A stretch of DNA of 39,206 bases from a virus (IMGVR_UViG_3300025093_001119:1-39206), one strand, 5' to 3'. Shown: positions 1 through 10,105, counted from the first letter of the stretch. Translations and numbers: made by a program. Notes: generated by a model not told the origin, from the sequence alone.

Positions 1-1
1 T

Positions 2-2632
2 CAAAGATTAAATGATGCAATCGATAATCTAAATCAAACTAGGCAGCGAGAGCTAGATATAATTCGAGCTGTCAACGAAGCGCGAGGCGCGGAAACTAGA
101 ACCGCCGAGGCACAACTTCAACTTCTAGACCAACAAGCTGCAAGTTCTAGAGAAGCTGCAGCTCAGATGGCATATTTATTAACTGCAACTGAAAATGCTG
201 CGGATGCAACAAAGAGAGCAGAAGAAGCATATAATAAAGTTGTGGAACAAATGCTAAAGTTGCAAGATCGTCAGAACGAGGGTATTGAATTAAGCCGACA
301 GGAGCAAGAAGAGCTGGCAAGACTTACTGCTCTTCGTGACCAAGGTCAGGATTCTATAATAGATAATATACGAGCTTTGCAAGAACACGAGCAGCGTGTC
401 GCAGAAAATATTGAGAGACAAGCAGAATTAACGAATAGTACTGTAAGACTATCAGATGGCTTCGATAATTTATTTAGAAGCACACTTAGATTAAATGCCG
501 AATGGAGAGATCAGGGTTTGGGAGGATCCATCGCCGCAGTTTTAACTGGAGGCGCTGATATGGGTGAACTCTTGGATGATATGGCAGATAAATTTACCGC
601 GCTATCCAATCCAGTTGACCTTTTAGGTAACATGCTTGTTAATACATTCGCCAACGTACAGGAGCTTGGAGATCTCGCTGCTAGCCTTCGACAAGTCACA
701 GGCGAAGGCGAAGAAATGACTGAAACGTTCCTGGATGTGCATCGATCAACAATGATGATGGGATTATCCGCTGCTCAGGCCAAAGAAAATATTGGCACAT
801 TATATACTGAATTCGTTGGTTTTTCAAGTTTAACGCAAGAATCACAAGAGAGATTGTCTGTTTTGACCGCAGAATTAGGCTTTTTAGGAGTCGCGAGCGA
901 TCAAGTGGCTAGTAGCCAAGATTTTCTTCAAATGTCGCTACAAATGACTTCAGGCGAGGCAGAACAAACACAAAAAGATTTGGTAGCACTAGGAAAAGCT
1001 TTAAAGGTACCTCCAGGTATCATAATGAAAGATTTTGCTGCAGCTCAAAATGTTATTGGACAGTTTGGCAAACAGGGAATGAAAGTATTTGAGGAATTAG
1101 CAGCCCAGGCAAAAGCAACTGGTGTCGAAATGCAGGGTCTCATTAATATTGCTGGAGGCTTTGATACTTTTGAAGATGCTGCTGATAAAGTTGGCTCCTT
1201 GAATGCTCTTCTAGGGGGTGCGTATTTTGATACCATGCAGATGGTAAGCGCTACAGAGGCAGAAAGAATTGAATTATTGAGGCAAGGCATAGAAGCCTCT
1301 GGGCAACAATTTGATGAAATGGGTCGCTTTCAGAAGAAAGCAATTATGAGCGCCGCAGGCATTACTGATATGACCGAAGCCAACAAATTATTTGGTAACA
1401 GTCTCGAAGCTTACTACGATCAAGCTGCAGCCGCAGCTGTGGCATCAGGCAGCCTTACAGATCTTACCGATGCTGTAAGAGAGAATATGTCAATCACGGA
1501 TAAATTTACAGCAATTGGAAACAGAATGGCTTTTGTGGTCGACAGTCTCATTGAGGTTTTTGATGGCTTTGTTGATGGTATTCTAGATGCCATGGCGGTA
1601 CTAGAACCACTATTTGTTGTCTTCGAATTTGTTTTCGGAATCTTAGGAGACTTGCTAGCGCCACTAATTAAATTAATTACATTTTTAGGAACATTATATA
1701 TTGCTTTTAAGGCGATAGTTGCAATTGCTGGCTTCCTCGGCGCCGCCCTTGCTAGTCCTTTCTTGCCTGTAATTGCTGTAATCGGAGCAATTACAGCAGC
1801 AGTGATGTTTCTCTATGAATTATTTACTGAAGGTCCTGGTTTTATAGTAGATTTTGTTGAAGATTTTGTATCGCTTATAGGCGACGGAATCGATATTGTA
1901 GTCGAATCTATAGGAAATGGCATAGACTATATTATTAGCTTGCCAGGAAGGATTTATGATGGATTTGTTGGACTTATCGATGATCTTTCTAATCTTGGTA
2001 GAGATATCTTGGTTGCAATTTTTGGAGAAGATATTGGTAACACGCTCGCAGATATTCAAGGAGTAATCTTTGATGTCTTAACATCGCCATTCCGCGCCGC
2101 GATAGGACTTATATCAGGCTTTATAGATCTAGTCTCATCAGGCTTTACAAATATGGGAGAAGGCATTAGTAGTATCTTTAGTGGCATTCTTGAAATAATT
2201 AAAATTCCATTTAATCTTGTTTTAGAAGGTGTTAATGCAGTTATTCGCTCTCTTAACACAATTTCTTTTACAGTTCCTGAATGGGTGCCAATGATTGGTG
2301 GTGAACAATTTGGCTTTAACATAGCAGAGATTCCTAAATTTGATATTGGCGGAAAGGTTGAGAAAACTGGCCTAGCTGTTATCCATGAAGGAGAGACAAT
2401 TACGCCAGCTAAAAGAGTCCCAGGAACAGAAGGTGGTGGCCCCGATACGACAAGTCAATTAATTTCAAAGATTGACGAGCTAATAAATGTTATTGGCTCA
2501 GGTGCAAATCAACGTACTGCCGGCGGCAGAAATGAAGTTGTATTAGAAGTAGATGGAAAGCGTTTAGGAAGAGTAGTTTATGAAAACTTTTTAAAAAGTA
2601 AAATAGAGCCAGTTTTAGACTTAGGAGGATAA
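2..2632 (+). CDS. Phage tail tape measure protein (5' end outside window)
   Basis: The frame is open from the window edge, so the real start lies upstream; the ATG at 167 is internal. The first ~130 visible residues are charged and Gln/Glu-rich with coiled-coil character. A strongly hydrophobic block (nt ~1590-1840) follows, with several segments able to insert into a membrane. The C-terminus has the glycine-rich pattern GGKVEKTGLAVIHEGETITP (nt ~2347-2407), typical of tape measure tails. Such proteins set tail length inside the tube and are ejected with the DNA to help it cross the host envelope. The tail and baseplate genes that follow agree with this. The stop is 8 bp before the next gene. 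The family is clear from architecture; no close relative was identified. Confidence 0.85.
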   Translation, partial: QRLNDAIDNLNQTRQRELDIIRAVNEARGAETRTAEAQLQLLDQQAASSREAAAQMAYLLTATENAADATKRAEEAYNKVVEQMLKLQDRQNEGIELSRQEQEELARLTALRDQGQDSIIDNIRALQEHEQRVAENIERQAELTNSTVRLSDGFDNLFRSTLRLNAEWRDQGLGGSIAAVLTGGADMGELLDDMADKFTALSNPVDLLGNMLVNTFANVQELGDLAASLRQVTGEGEEMTETFLDVHRSTMMMGLSAAQAKENIGTLYTEFVGFSSLTQESQERLSVLTAELGFLGVASDQVASSQDFLQMSLQMTSGEAEQTQKDLVALGKALKVPPGIIMKDFAAAQNVIGQFGKQGMKVFEELAAQAKATGVEMQGLINIAGGFDTFEDAADKVGSLNALLGGAYFDTMQMVSATEAERIELLRQGIEASGQQFDEMGRFQKKAIMSAAGITDMTEANKLFGNSLEAYYDQAAAAAVASGSLTDLTDAVRENMSITDKFTAIGNRMAFVVDSLIEVFDGFVDGILDAMAVLEPLFVVFEFVFGILGDLLAPLIKLITFLGTLYIAFKAIVAIAGFLGAALASPFLPVIAVIGAITAAVMFLYELFTEGPGFIVDFVEDFVSLIGDGIDIVVESIGNGIDYIISLPGRIYDGFVGLIDDLSNLGRDILVAIFGEDIGNTLADIQGVIFDVLTSPFRAAIGLISGFIDLVSSGFTNMGEGISSIFSGILEIIKIPFNLVLEGVNAVIRSLNTISFTVPEWVPMIGGEQFGFNIAEIPKFDIGGKVEKTGLAVIHEGETITPAKRVPGTEGGGPDTTSQLISKIDELINVIGSGANQRTAGGRNEVVLEVDGKRLGRVVYENFLKSKIEPVLDLGG

Positions 2633-2639
2633 AATAAAG

Positions 2640-3551
2640 ATGGGTGCAGATAGTTCAAATAATTTATATTCTCAAAAGGGGCATGCCTTACAGATTATGC
2701 ATGTTGCAACTGGAAAAATAGTAGAATTTAAAGCATTTTTAACAAATTTTGAAGACCAGTATGCTTCGAATTGGCAACCTGAGCCTGTATATGGAAGAAT
2801 GGATCCTATCGCAACTTTCCAAGGTACAGAAAGAAAAATATCACTTTCGTGGGATGTACTTGCGTTTAGTAATGATGAGGCGGTACTTAACTTACAGAAA
2901 GCATCATTACTATTTCAAATGCTATATCCAGTGTATGAAAAAAGTGAATTTTCCGGCGCCGGCCAAATTAGTGCTTCTCCTTTGCTGAAAATGAAATTTG
3001 CAAATTTAGTTTGTAGTGTTACTAATGGAAATGGCAAAGGAGGAGTAGAAAAGTCAGGTCTTCTAGGATATGTTGATGGCTTCTCGCTTAAGCCAAATTT
3101 TGAAAGTCAATTTCATGATCCTGAATTTGGCTTGATATATCCAATGTCTTTCGGCTTAAGTTGTACTTTTACTGTTTTGCATACCCACAAACTAGGATGG
3201 GAAGGTAACGGCTCTGGTGACGCAACCTCTAGAGGCTCAGGCACATCAGATGCAGGGACACCACAGTTTCCATATGGCGCCCCCTTTCCGAAAAAATCAT
3301 CCAATAAGGTTAATCAGCTAGCTGATAGCGACGCTAGCAACCCGCAAGATCCAAATAGTGTCCAGGCTGTCGGAGATCCAAATGATCCAAATTCCGTACT
3401 AAGAGAAGCTGATAAAGTATCTGGCTATACTTCGGAGGATGGACAAAGCTTGCCTATATCTAATTTTGACGGCTTAGGTGGCCAGTCTCCAGCTGGCTCT
3501 TGGTCAGGTGCAGAAGTCGAAAAAGCTGTTAGAGATAAAATATTTAAATAA
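2640..3551 (+). CDS. Tail/baseplate structural protein
   Basis: This 303-residue protein follows the tape measure gene directly, with GGAGG at the end of that gene serving as its ribosome site. The first ~190 residues are a compact beta-rich domain containing YGRMDPIATFQGTERKISLS, a pattern common in tail-tube-associated or baseplate-initiating proteins. From about residue 195 the protein becomes a Gly/Ser/Asp/Pro-rich, probably disordered tail with repeated DPNS/DPND units. Position between the tape measure and a gp53-like wedge protein suggests a baseplate hub or tail-tube initiator role. The exact family was not recognised, so the structural role is inferred mainly from context. Confidence 0.6.
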   Translation: MGADSSNNLYSQKGHALQIMHVATGKIVEFKAFLTNFEDQYASNWQPEPVYGRMDPIATFQGTERKISLSWDVLAFSNDEAVLNLQKASLLFQMLYPVYEKSEFSGAGQISASPLLKMKFANLVCSVTNGNGKGGVEKSGLLGYVDGFSLKPNFESQFHDPEFGLIYPMSFGLSCTFTVLHTHKLGWEGNGSGDATSRGSGTSDAGTPQFPYGAPFPKKSSNKVNQLADSDASNPQDPNSVQAVGDPNDPNSVLREADKVSGYTSEDGQSLPISNFDGLGGQSPAGSWSGAEVEKAVRDKIFK

Positions 3552-3574
3552 TTTTAATTGAAAGAGGCCATATT

Positions 3575-3916
3575 ATGAGCAATCCAAGAAATGAAAGAAG
3601 AGAGATAGTAGACAATTCTAGTCCGTTGTATGCCAGGATGCTGGATAAGAGAAATAGAATTTTTGTTGAACAATATCTTACAAAGCAGTTAAAATATCCT
3701 ACAGAAGAACAAATACAAGAATTATTCTTAAAAAAACATTTTTGGAAAATGGGAGATCATTTTTGGAAACTTGCTGCTGAGCATTATTCGAATCCTGAAT
3801 TATGGTGGGTTATTGCTTGGTTTAACAAAAGACCAACGGAGCAGCATATGCGCGTCGGAGATTTATTATATATTCCCACTCCTCTAGATAAAGTATATAG
3901 TTATTTTGGTATTTGA
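3575..3916 (+). CDS. Baseplate wedge protein, T4 gp53-like
   Basis: This 113-residue protein has the gp53/LysM-like core: a helix ending FWKLAAEHYSNPELWWVIAWFNKRPTEQH, then a GDLLYIP strand (residues ~60-105). That combination of a Trp-rich helix and a G-D-x-(I/L)-(Y/I)-I-P ending is typical of T4 gp53 and related baseplate wedge proteins. In T4, gp53 clamps neighbouring wedges around the central hub. An AGAGG ribosome site sits nine bases before the ATG. Its neighbours on both sides are tail proteins. This gene is the main evidence that the tail is contractile. Confidence 0.8.
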   Translation: MSNPRNERREIVDNSSPLYARMLDKRNRIFVEQYLTKQLKYPTEEQIQELFLKKHFWKMGDHFWKLAAEHYSNPELWWVIAWFNKRPTEQHMRVGDLLYIPTPLDKVYSYFGI

Positions 3917-3935
3917 TATCTGAAAAGGAATAAAC

Positions 3936-6671
3936 ATGTCAAAAACTTCTGATAAACAACAAACACAGGCCGGCGCTGGCCAGAACCCGAGCGTAACTCC
4001 GGATGAAGCAGATAATGCTTCTAAAGATACCGTAATATCTGATGCTGCGCAAGCAAAAGCACAAAGATGGCAAGATCAATGTTTTTTGATCGATGGATGG
4101 GAAGTTTTAGCTGATAGATATGAGAGAAATGCATATTATAGAAATGTTATTCCTGTTGGAGGTTATCCTGCACAAGTAGTATCAATAATAGCTAATGAGC
4201 CAGATGCAGGAACATTTTTTAAACTTACTCCAGCACAGCTTTCGCTTCTGGTACCTACGATTAAATTATATATATTAGATTATGATATAAAAGACGGAAG
4301 ACACGTTGAAGGAGAACTAAAAGAATTAGTCTTTGATGATTTTACAAGAGAAGCTGATATACAAAATATTTTCACTAACGCATCTGGTCGCGGGTCTGGT
4401 GCCGGCATAAAAAGCTTTTCATATACATTCGACGGAAAAGATCCTGCTACTATTGATAAGTCTATTTCAGCGACACTAAAGATGCTGTTTACTGATACTG
4501 AAGTAATGACGCGAACACAGCCAAACGGTGTCTCTTTTATTGATTTGGTGACTCGTGTCAACAAAGAAATACCTAATAAAAGATCTTATAATGTTAGCAA
4601 AAAACAAGATTTATCTAATCCTTCCTCTTTCTGTGTAAAGCCAAAAACAAAGGAAGAAAGGGCTAAAACTAACCCTACTATGACTACTTTAAATCCTGTG
4701 TACAGGAGAATAAAAGCGAGAATCGGCTGGGCTGTACCTAGGGGGGCAAACGCAGAGAAATTTTTTAATGAAACATTTTTTGAAGGAGGCTCTAGAAGTG
4801 GTCTGGTTAATTTATTAGAGCGCATGCAGCTAGAATTATTTCTTGAGATGACGACTCACTCACTCGACTTCAAAAATGATGGACGGATTGAATTAACTGT
4901 CAATTATAGAGCTTCTATTGAAGGAGAAATGCTTTCACCGGAAGCAAATCTATTTTTTGAAATGCAAGAAAAAATCAACCAAGCCACAAATCTTAAAAGA
5001 AGGGCGGTTGATATAGCCGCGGAAGATCTTGATGAGAGAAGAGCTAAGCTAAAGAGGAGAGGCGCCGACGCAAGAGAGGTCGATGCTGATGCTCAAGAAG
5101 AATTGGCAGAAGTAAAAAAATCTCTTGAACAAGGCGTAAATTTACAAACAGATTTACTAAAATATAAAGTTTATCAACAGTTTTTGGACAAATTAATATC
5201 TGAAGGTAATGTTTGGTCTGTCGACGTTAAAGGAGACGATCTGAGAGCCTGGATGGGCACAAATACTGACAATTTAAAAACTAAAAGTGATTACGCAAAA
5301 GCTCGTACACCGGGCAGCAATAGAGTCACGGCAGCTGCAATCTTAGGAAGAAATAGCACAAAGATCAAAAAGGGAGCTTTTAAATCGAGTGCTTATGATT
5401 CGTTGACAAAAGGATTAAAAGATGCTCAAAAACAAGGAGATCCAGATGATCCGGTTGATTCAAGAAAAGATGCAGCAGATGAAATCAAAGATGCTCAAAA
5501 GAAAATAGAAGATTTATCTTCTGAAAAAACTGATATTGAAGATAAGACAATTCATTATCTTTTTTTTGGTGATATCCTAGATGTAGCTATGACCACATTT
5601 ACAAATAATGTAGAAAAGGTTAGAGATGCTAAAATTCGTATGATAGTATCTAAGATGACATTTATTAATCCTGCTACAGGAAGGTTAATAAATGCTAAAA
5701 TAACAGATATACCAATCGCATTGGATGAATTTGTAATATGGTATACGAATAATGTTATTAGGCCTATGAGAACTCAATATAAAATCCTGGATTTCATACA
5801 GGATGTTATGACACAGCTTGTAGCTCAAGCACTAGGCTTTAATTGTTTTGAGGGTCTTGGAAATTTATTACCGGAACTAAGTTTGGTCCCGATACAGTTC
5901 CCTCTAAGTGAAAGAGGCACAGAACCAATTCAACGCGGCACAGGGGGCGCCCCATCTGATAGATATCCTAGGATTGGAATCAATGACCTTAAAAGAACAT
6001 TTAGCAAAAGTAAAAATAGTCAGGCGCCAGCTGGATCTTATGTCAATTATCTTGTAATGCACGCCTCCCTGAAGGCTGCAGCTGCTCTAGATCCTTCAAA
6101 CATAGAATTGGACGAAAGAAATGGAATTTACCATCTCGGTATTGGCTTAGATAGGGGAATTGTAAAAAATATTAATTTTAAAGCTAGCAAGGTCAAGCAT
6201 CATGCAGAGACAAGAATCATTGATCAAGGTATGGCGAATCTAGGACAATTATTTGAAAAATATGATGCATCTGTTGAGTTATATGGGTGTTCCTTGTTTA
6301 AAACGGGGCAGCACGTGTATATAGATCCTCGTACAATGGGAGTTTCGTCTGGAATATCACGTCTTTTGGGCCTGGGAGGGTACTACATAATTGTTGGAGT
6401 AACTGGCGAATTATCCGCTGCCGGCTATACTGTAACACTCGATGCAAAATTTGAAAACAATGGTCTTTGTAGTGCTCTTGGCGAAAAACCACCGGAAGAT
6501 CGCCCAGATTCGGATACTTCTAAGAAAATTAATTATGCCAATGAAATTGCTGCAACAAATACTGGAAAACGAGTATCTAACGCTGGCAGAAATGTAAGCA
6601 ATACTAAAAGAAAACTTGGTGAAATGCCCTCTCGTCCATCCGGAGTGAATAAAGATTCTAGCAGTGCCTAA
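3936..6671 (+). CDS. Large baseplate hub-like virion protein
   Basis: This 911-residue protein is the largest tail gene after the tape measure. Residues ~50-210 form a mixed alpha/beta domain rich in Tyr and Phe. Residues ~340-405 and ~500-545 are charged coiled coils. The last ~200 residues include a glycine-rich stretch (SGISRLLGLGGYYIIVGVTG) followed by beta strands and a low-complexity Ser/Asn tail. The C-terminal part resembles hub proteins of the gp27/gpD type in layout, where a final domain seats the spike. That match rests on pattern, not on a recognised family. The gene is preceded by an AAAGGA site and lies 20 bases after the wedge gene. Confidence 0.55.
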   Translation: MSKTSDKQQTQAGAGQNPSVTPDEADNASKDTVISDAAQAKAQRWQDQCFLIDGWEVLADRYERNAYYRNVIPVGGYPAQVVSIIANEPDAGTFFKLTPAQLSLLVPTIKLYILDYDIKDGRHVEGELKELVFDDFTREADIQNIFTNASGRGSGAGIKSFSYTFDGKDPATIDKSISATLKMLFTDTEVMTRTQPNGVSFIDLVTRVNKEIPNKRSYNVSKKQDLSNPSSFCVKPKTKEERAKTNPTMTTLNPVYRRIKARIGWAVPRGANAEKFFNETFFEGGSRSGLVNLLERMQLELFLEMTTHSLDFKNDGRIELTVNYRASIEGEMLSPEANLFFEMQEKINQATNLKRRAVDIAAEDLDERRAKLKRRGADAREVDADAQEELAEVKKSLEQGVNLQTDLLKYKVYQQFLDKLISEGNVWSVDVKGDDLRAWMGTNTDNLKTKSDYAKARTPGSNRVTAAAILGRNSTKIKKGAFKSSAYDSLTKGLKDAQKQGDPDDPVDSRKDAADEIKDAQKKIEDLSSEKTDIEDKTIHYLFFGDILDVAMTTFTNNVEKVRDAKIRMIVSKMTFINPATGRLINAKITDIPIALDEFVIWYTNNVIRPMRTQYKILDFIQDVMTQLVAQALGFNCFEGLGNLLPELSLVPIQFPLSERGTEPIQRGTGGAPSDRYPRIGINDLKRTFSKSKNSQAPAGSYVNYLVMHASLKAAAALDPSNIELDERNGIYHLGIGLDRGIVKNINFKASKVKHHAETRIIDQGMANLGQLFEKYDASVELYGCSLFKTGQHVYIDPRTMGVSSGISRLLGLGGYYIIVGVTGELSAAGYTVTLDAKFENNGLCSALGEKPPEDRPDSDTSKKINYANEIAATNTGKRVSNAGRNVSNTKRKLGEMPSRPSGVNKDSSSA

Positions 6672-6695
6672 AATTAAATATAACTATTTATTAGT

Positions 6696-8027
6696 ATGCC
6701 GATACCAAAGCCATCAGAGCTGAAAGCTAACAATGATATGAAGACGGTTGATTTGTTTTATCATCGTTCCTTGTATAAAAGCAAATCTTTAGTTACCGAA
6801 GGAAATAAAAATAAGCTTGAAGCTGCAATTACTGACATATGGGAATCTAGTGGCCTATATGGTAAAATTAATGATCGGGGAGACTTTATCATACCTAGAG
6901 AAAATTTATTTGGCTTCTTGAGAACAGAAGATGGCTCCTCACGCTTTGCTTTGAATTTTGTTGCCGACGCTTATAATGAAATGTTGCAAAAGATGCAAGA
7001 TGATCAAATAGTGGGCTCAGCTATACCGGTGGAATCTCCGTTCGCGAATTTTACAGTTTCAAAATCTTGGACAAGTGTGTATAATAAGTTTCACGAATAT
7101 GCACAGGATATATATGCTGCAGCAAATCAGCATTTTTATAAGCCAACGATAAGCAATAAAATAAAAAATTTTGATGATTTCGTAAGAGAATTTATGAACT
7201 TCTATCATTATATGAAGCAAGGAAATATGCCGTTTACACTTTCTGGATATGTGGGCAGCCGCTTATGTGCTTCAAATTCTGGTGCCCTAATGATCGAAAT
7301 TTCTGATGCTGCATATGACAATGATGAAATAAAGTATAATACATTCATAAATGATCCTGGATTTAATGTATTCCGTAGTTATGCTTCTCGATATGGCTTT
7401 GTCATAGACCGAAACGCTCCCTGGAGACTTATTACTAATCTAAATTCGACCTACATGAAAAACAAGATGATGAATGAACATCTTGTATATTACGGAGAGG
7501 TCGCTGAAATTCAGAAATCAAGTCAAAAAATAGTAAAAGAAATTGAAAATTTGAAATACGGTAGCCAAGAATATGATGAAGCTAAAATCGAAGAACTGCA
7601 GGAGTTATTGAACAGCAGCATTAACCAAAGAAACATATTTGATACATATTATTATCGAACATTTGAATTGGATATGAATTTTTTGAAAACTTATATGTTT
7701 GAGATGTACAATAGCTATGTTGCGCAGATATCCACGTATAAAAAGTATGTTAGATGTGAAAGTGGCGATAAGAATATCAGAGTGAAAAAAAAGAGATTAG
7801 CCCTTGACGAAAGCAGCAAGAGTGATTATAATGTAAGAGATTTCTGGATTCCTCTATACTTTGAGATAAGAAAAGCTGAAACTGGCGCAAATTTTAGTGA
7901 TACGGAAACAAAAATAATTTTACAAAATGTAAAAAAAATCTATAATTTGCATGGCGAACTCAAAACCTTGGAATTCCTCAATAATAAGTTAAAAAAACGC
8001 CACAAACACATCTATAAAAATTCATAG
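6696..8027 (+). CDS. Unknown protein of the tail gene cluster
   Basis: This 443-residue protein is rich in aromatic residues and Asn/Lys, without signal peptide or membrane segments. A Glu/Lys-rich helical stretch at ~290-325 could be a short coiled coil, and the C-terminus is very basic. It follows the hub-like gene in the same direction after 24 bases and precedes the polymerase gene by 12. No clear Shine-Dalgarno lies before the ATG at 6696, so a start at the ATG at 6738 is also possible. Position suggests a virion or tail-assembly role, but the family was not recognised. Confidence 0.55.
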   Translation: MPIPKPSELKANNDMKTVDLFYHRSLYKSKSLVTEGNKNKLEAAITDIWESSGLYGKINDRGDFIIPRENLFGFLRTEDGSSRFALNFVADAYNEMLQKMQDDQIVGSAIPVESPFANFTVSKSWTSVYNKFHEYAQDIYAAANQHFYKPTISNKIKNFDDFVREFMNFYHYMKQGNMPFTLSGYVGSRLCASNSGALMIEISDAAYDNDEIKYNTFINDPGFNVFRSYASRYGFVIDRNAPWRLITNLNSTYMKNKMMNEHLVYYGEVAEIQKSSQKIVKEIENLKYGSQEYDEAKIEELQELLNSSINQRNIFDTYYYRTFELDMNFLKTYMFEMYNSYVAQISTYKKYVRCESGDKNIRVKKKRLALDESSKSDYNVRDFWIPLYFEIRKAETGANFSDTETKIILQNVKKIYNLHGELKTLEFLNNKLKKRHKHIYKNS

Positions 8028-8039
8028 AACAGGGGATTA

Positions 8040-9251
8040 ATGAAGGCTAGCCAATCAAATACTAGCAGATCTTTATTTCAAACGATAGATTATAAAGAAA
8101 ATTGTAAAAGTAAGTTTTACTCACTAGAAGAGATTATTGATGATATCCCAGAGGGTCAAGAGCTTATTACTTGGAAGTACAATAGGCATATAAAAGATCC
8201 AGAAAATCACGATTATGCATTTATTTGGGCCCAAGGCAGCGACCTTGATGATCTTTGTCCTGAAGATATGAAGAAGCAATTTGATGCAATGCAAAAACGC
8301 TTTTTAGCTTTTCATATATCTTTTCAAGAAGCAAAATTAGATAAGGATGAGATCTGTTTCTATGATACTCTCCCTGTGAAATTCTTGAAAGATTGGTGCG
8401 AAATGAAGAATCAAATTTGCAGAGAAGTAATCAAAAACCCCAAGCCAGAAAATTATGAATTTCAAAAAAAGTTATCTTTTTTGATTGAGAAAATAAAGAA
8501 TAGAACTTTAAATTTAGATTGGTCACAACTCAACAAGGCGAGTAAAAAGACTCCAGCGCTATTGAAAATCAAGAATAATGATAGAAATAGAATAGTCTAC
8601 AATCAGTATGGAACTGCAACTGGGCGCCTTTCTACGAATTTCGATTCTTTTCCTATTCTGACTATTGACAAGCTTAACCGCACTATTATAAAGCCAAAAA
8701 ATGATTTATTTCTAGAACTGGACTACAATGCTGCAGAACTTCGAACACTCCTATCTATTACGGATAAAGAGCAGCCAGATATAGATTTACACTCTTGGAT
8801 CAATTCTGAAATCTACAAGAATAAATACAGCAGACAGGATGTGAAGCAAAAAGTTTTTGCGTGGCTATATAATGCCAATGCTAACAACAAAAGATTAAAT
8901 AATTTATTCGAACGTGATAAAATAATAGATGAATTTTACGATGGAAAAAGTGTCAAAACACCATTTGGTAGGACCCTAGAAGTTGATAAAAGAAAAGCAG
9001 TTAATTATTTAATACAAAGTACAACTAGTGATATTGTTTTGCGACAAGCTTTAAAGATAGATGATTATTTAAAAGATACAAAATCTTTCATCTCATTTGT
9101 TATGCACGATAGCATCATAATAGATATTAGCAGGGATCAGCAAGCAGATGTTTCAAAACTTGTATCGATATTTTCTCAGACAGATCTAGGTAATTACAAA
9201 GTCAACATATCGCTTGGTAAAAATTATGGCACTATGAAGAGGGTAGAATGA
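8040..9251 (+). CDS. Short family A DNA polymerase, no exonuclease domain
   Basis: Residues ~185-403 carry the polymerase motifs of family A in order: TGRLS (194-198); motif A LELDYNAAELR with D228, E233 and R235; the O-helix pattern R265-x3-K269-x3-F273-x3-Y277; NYLIQSTTSDI (322-332); and motif C VMHDS with H356 and D357. The usual HDE of motif C is HDS here (S358). Both metal-binding aspartates are kept, so activity is plausible. At 403 residues there is no room for a proofreading domain, and the first ~180 residues match nothing I recognise. F273 corresponds to the Phe762 position of E. coli Pol I. A Pol III alpha gene is also present, so this enzyme may serve gap filling, repair or a specialised replication step. 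AGGGG precedes the ATG. Confidence 0.85.
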   Translation: MKASQSNTSRSLFQTIDYKENCKSKFYSLEEIIDDIPEGQELITWKYNRHIKDPENHDYAFIWAQGSDLDDLCPEDMKKQFDAMQKRFLAFHISFQEAKLDKDEICFYDTLPVKFLKDWCEMKNQICREVIKNPKPENYEFQKKLSFLIEKIKNRTLNLDWSQLNKASKKTPALLKIKNNDRNRIVYNQYGTATGRLSTNFDSFPILTIDKLNRTIIKPKNDLFLELDYNAAELRTLLSITDKEQPDIDLHSWINSEIYKNKYSRQDVKQKVFAWLYNANANNKRLNNLFERDKIIDEFYDGKSVKTPFGRTLEVDKRKAVNYLIQSTTSDIVLRQALKIDDYLKDTKSFISFVMHDSIIIDISRDQQADVSKLVSIFSQTDLGNYKVNISLGKNYGTMKRVE

Positions 9252-10105
9252 CAACAATAATTGGTTTGGGCCACGCAGGCTGCTCTATTGCTAAAAAAAT
9301 GATGCAATATCCACAATATACGACCTATTTGGTGGACACGGAACAACATCAGCATCGCAATTTTATGCTCATTGGAGAACAGGAAACCCATGAAGCATAT
9401 GAGGCTAACTTTCCTGATTTAAGGCAATTTTTTCAACACGCATCGCCGCCCTATACTTTAATCTTGGGAGGCTCTGGAACTATCTCCGGAGGAGCGTTGA
9501 AACTTCTACAATCATTAGAGTCGAACGATATAACGATTTTGTACGTAAAGCCAGATATTGATCTTCTATCAGATGTAAAACAGAAGCAAGAACGTATTGT
9601 ATTTCACGTGCTGCAACAGTACAGTCGAAGTAATTTACTTAAGCGCATGTTCGTTGTATCTAATAATAAATGCGAGAGTATTATCGGCGATTTGACAATC
9701 AAAAACTTTTACGAAAAAATTAATGAACTGATAAGCTCGACATATCATATGTATAACGTGTTTAAGAACACCGAGCCAATTATGCAAACGCAAGGGCCCC
9801 CTCTCGATACGGCGAAAATAGCTACATTCGGCTTTATTAATCAAGAAAATCAAGAGAGCCTACTCTATGATTTAAAATTTCCACGAGAAAAACACTATTA
9901 CTATTCTATTTGTAACAAAAGCTTTGAGGAAAAGGCAAATCTATTACCAGAAATAAAACAGCAGATCAGAGAGCGTCTTGACGCTAAAATTAAAGTTTCT
10001 TATTCAATTTATAAGAACAATTATAATCAAGACTATGTTTATGCTGCATATTTCGCCTCAATGATCCAAGAAGAAAATTATGATTTTCCTCTTGACGATC
10101 AATAA
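9248..10105 (+). CDS. Divergent tubulin/FtsZ-like GTPase
   Basis: This 285-residue protein has the layout of the tubulin/FtsZ fold. It begins with a nucleotide-binding strand and loop, IIGLGHAGCSIA (4-15). The glycine-rich signature loop is LILGGSGTISGGALKLL (71-87), close to the GGGTGTG box. Next come a VKPD strand end (100-103), a long helix and the FVVSNN strand (135-140), matching the IPN region of FtsZ. PPLDTAKIATFG (184-195) is where FtsZ has its T7 catalytic loop. The C-terminal half is short and divergent. Phage tubulins (PhuZ, TubZ) form filaments that position DNA or capsids; whether this one polymerises is unknown. It overlaps the polymerase stop by an ATGA junction, suggesting coupled translation. 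This is a motif-based call. Confidence 0.6.
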   Translation: MTTIIGLGHAGCSIAKKMMQYPQYTTYLVDTEQHQHRNFMLIGEQETHEAYEANFPDLRQFFQHASPPYTLILGGSGTISGGALKLLQSLESNDITILYVKPDIDLLSDVKQKQERIVFHVLQQYSRSNLLKRMFVVSNNKCESIIGDLTIKNFYEKINELISSTYHMYNVFKNTEPIMQTQGPPLDTAKIATFGFINQENQESLLYDLKFPREKHYYYSICNKSFEEKANLLPEIKQQIRERLDAKIKVSYSIYKNNYNQDYVYAAYFASMIQEENYDFPLDDQ

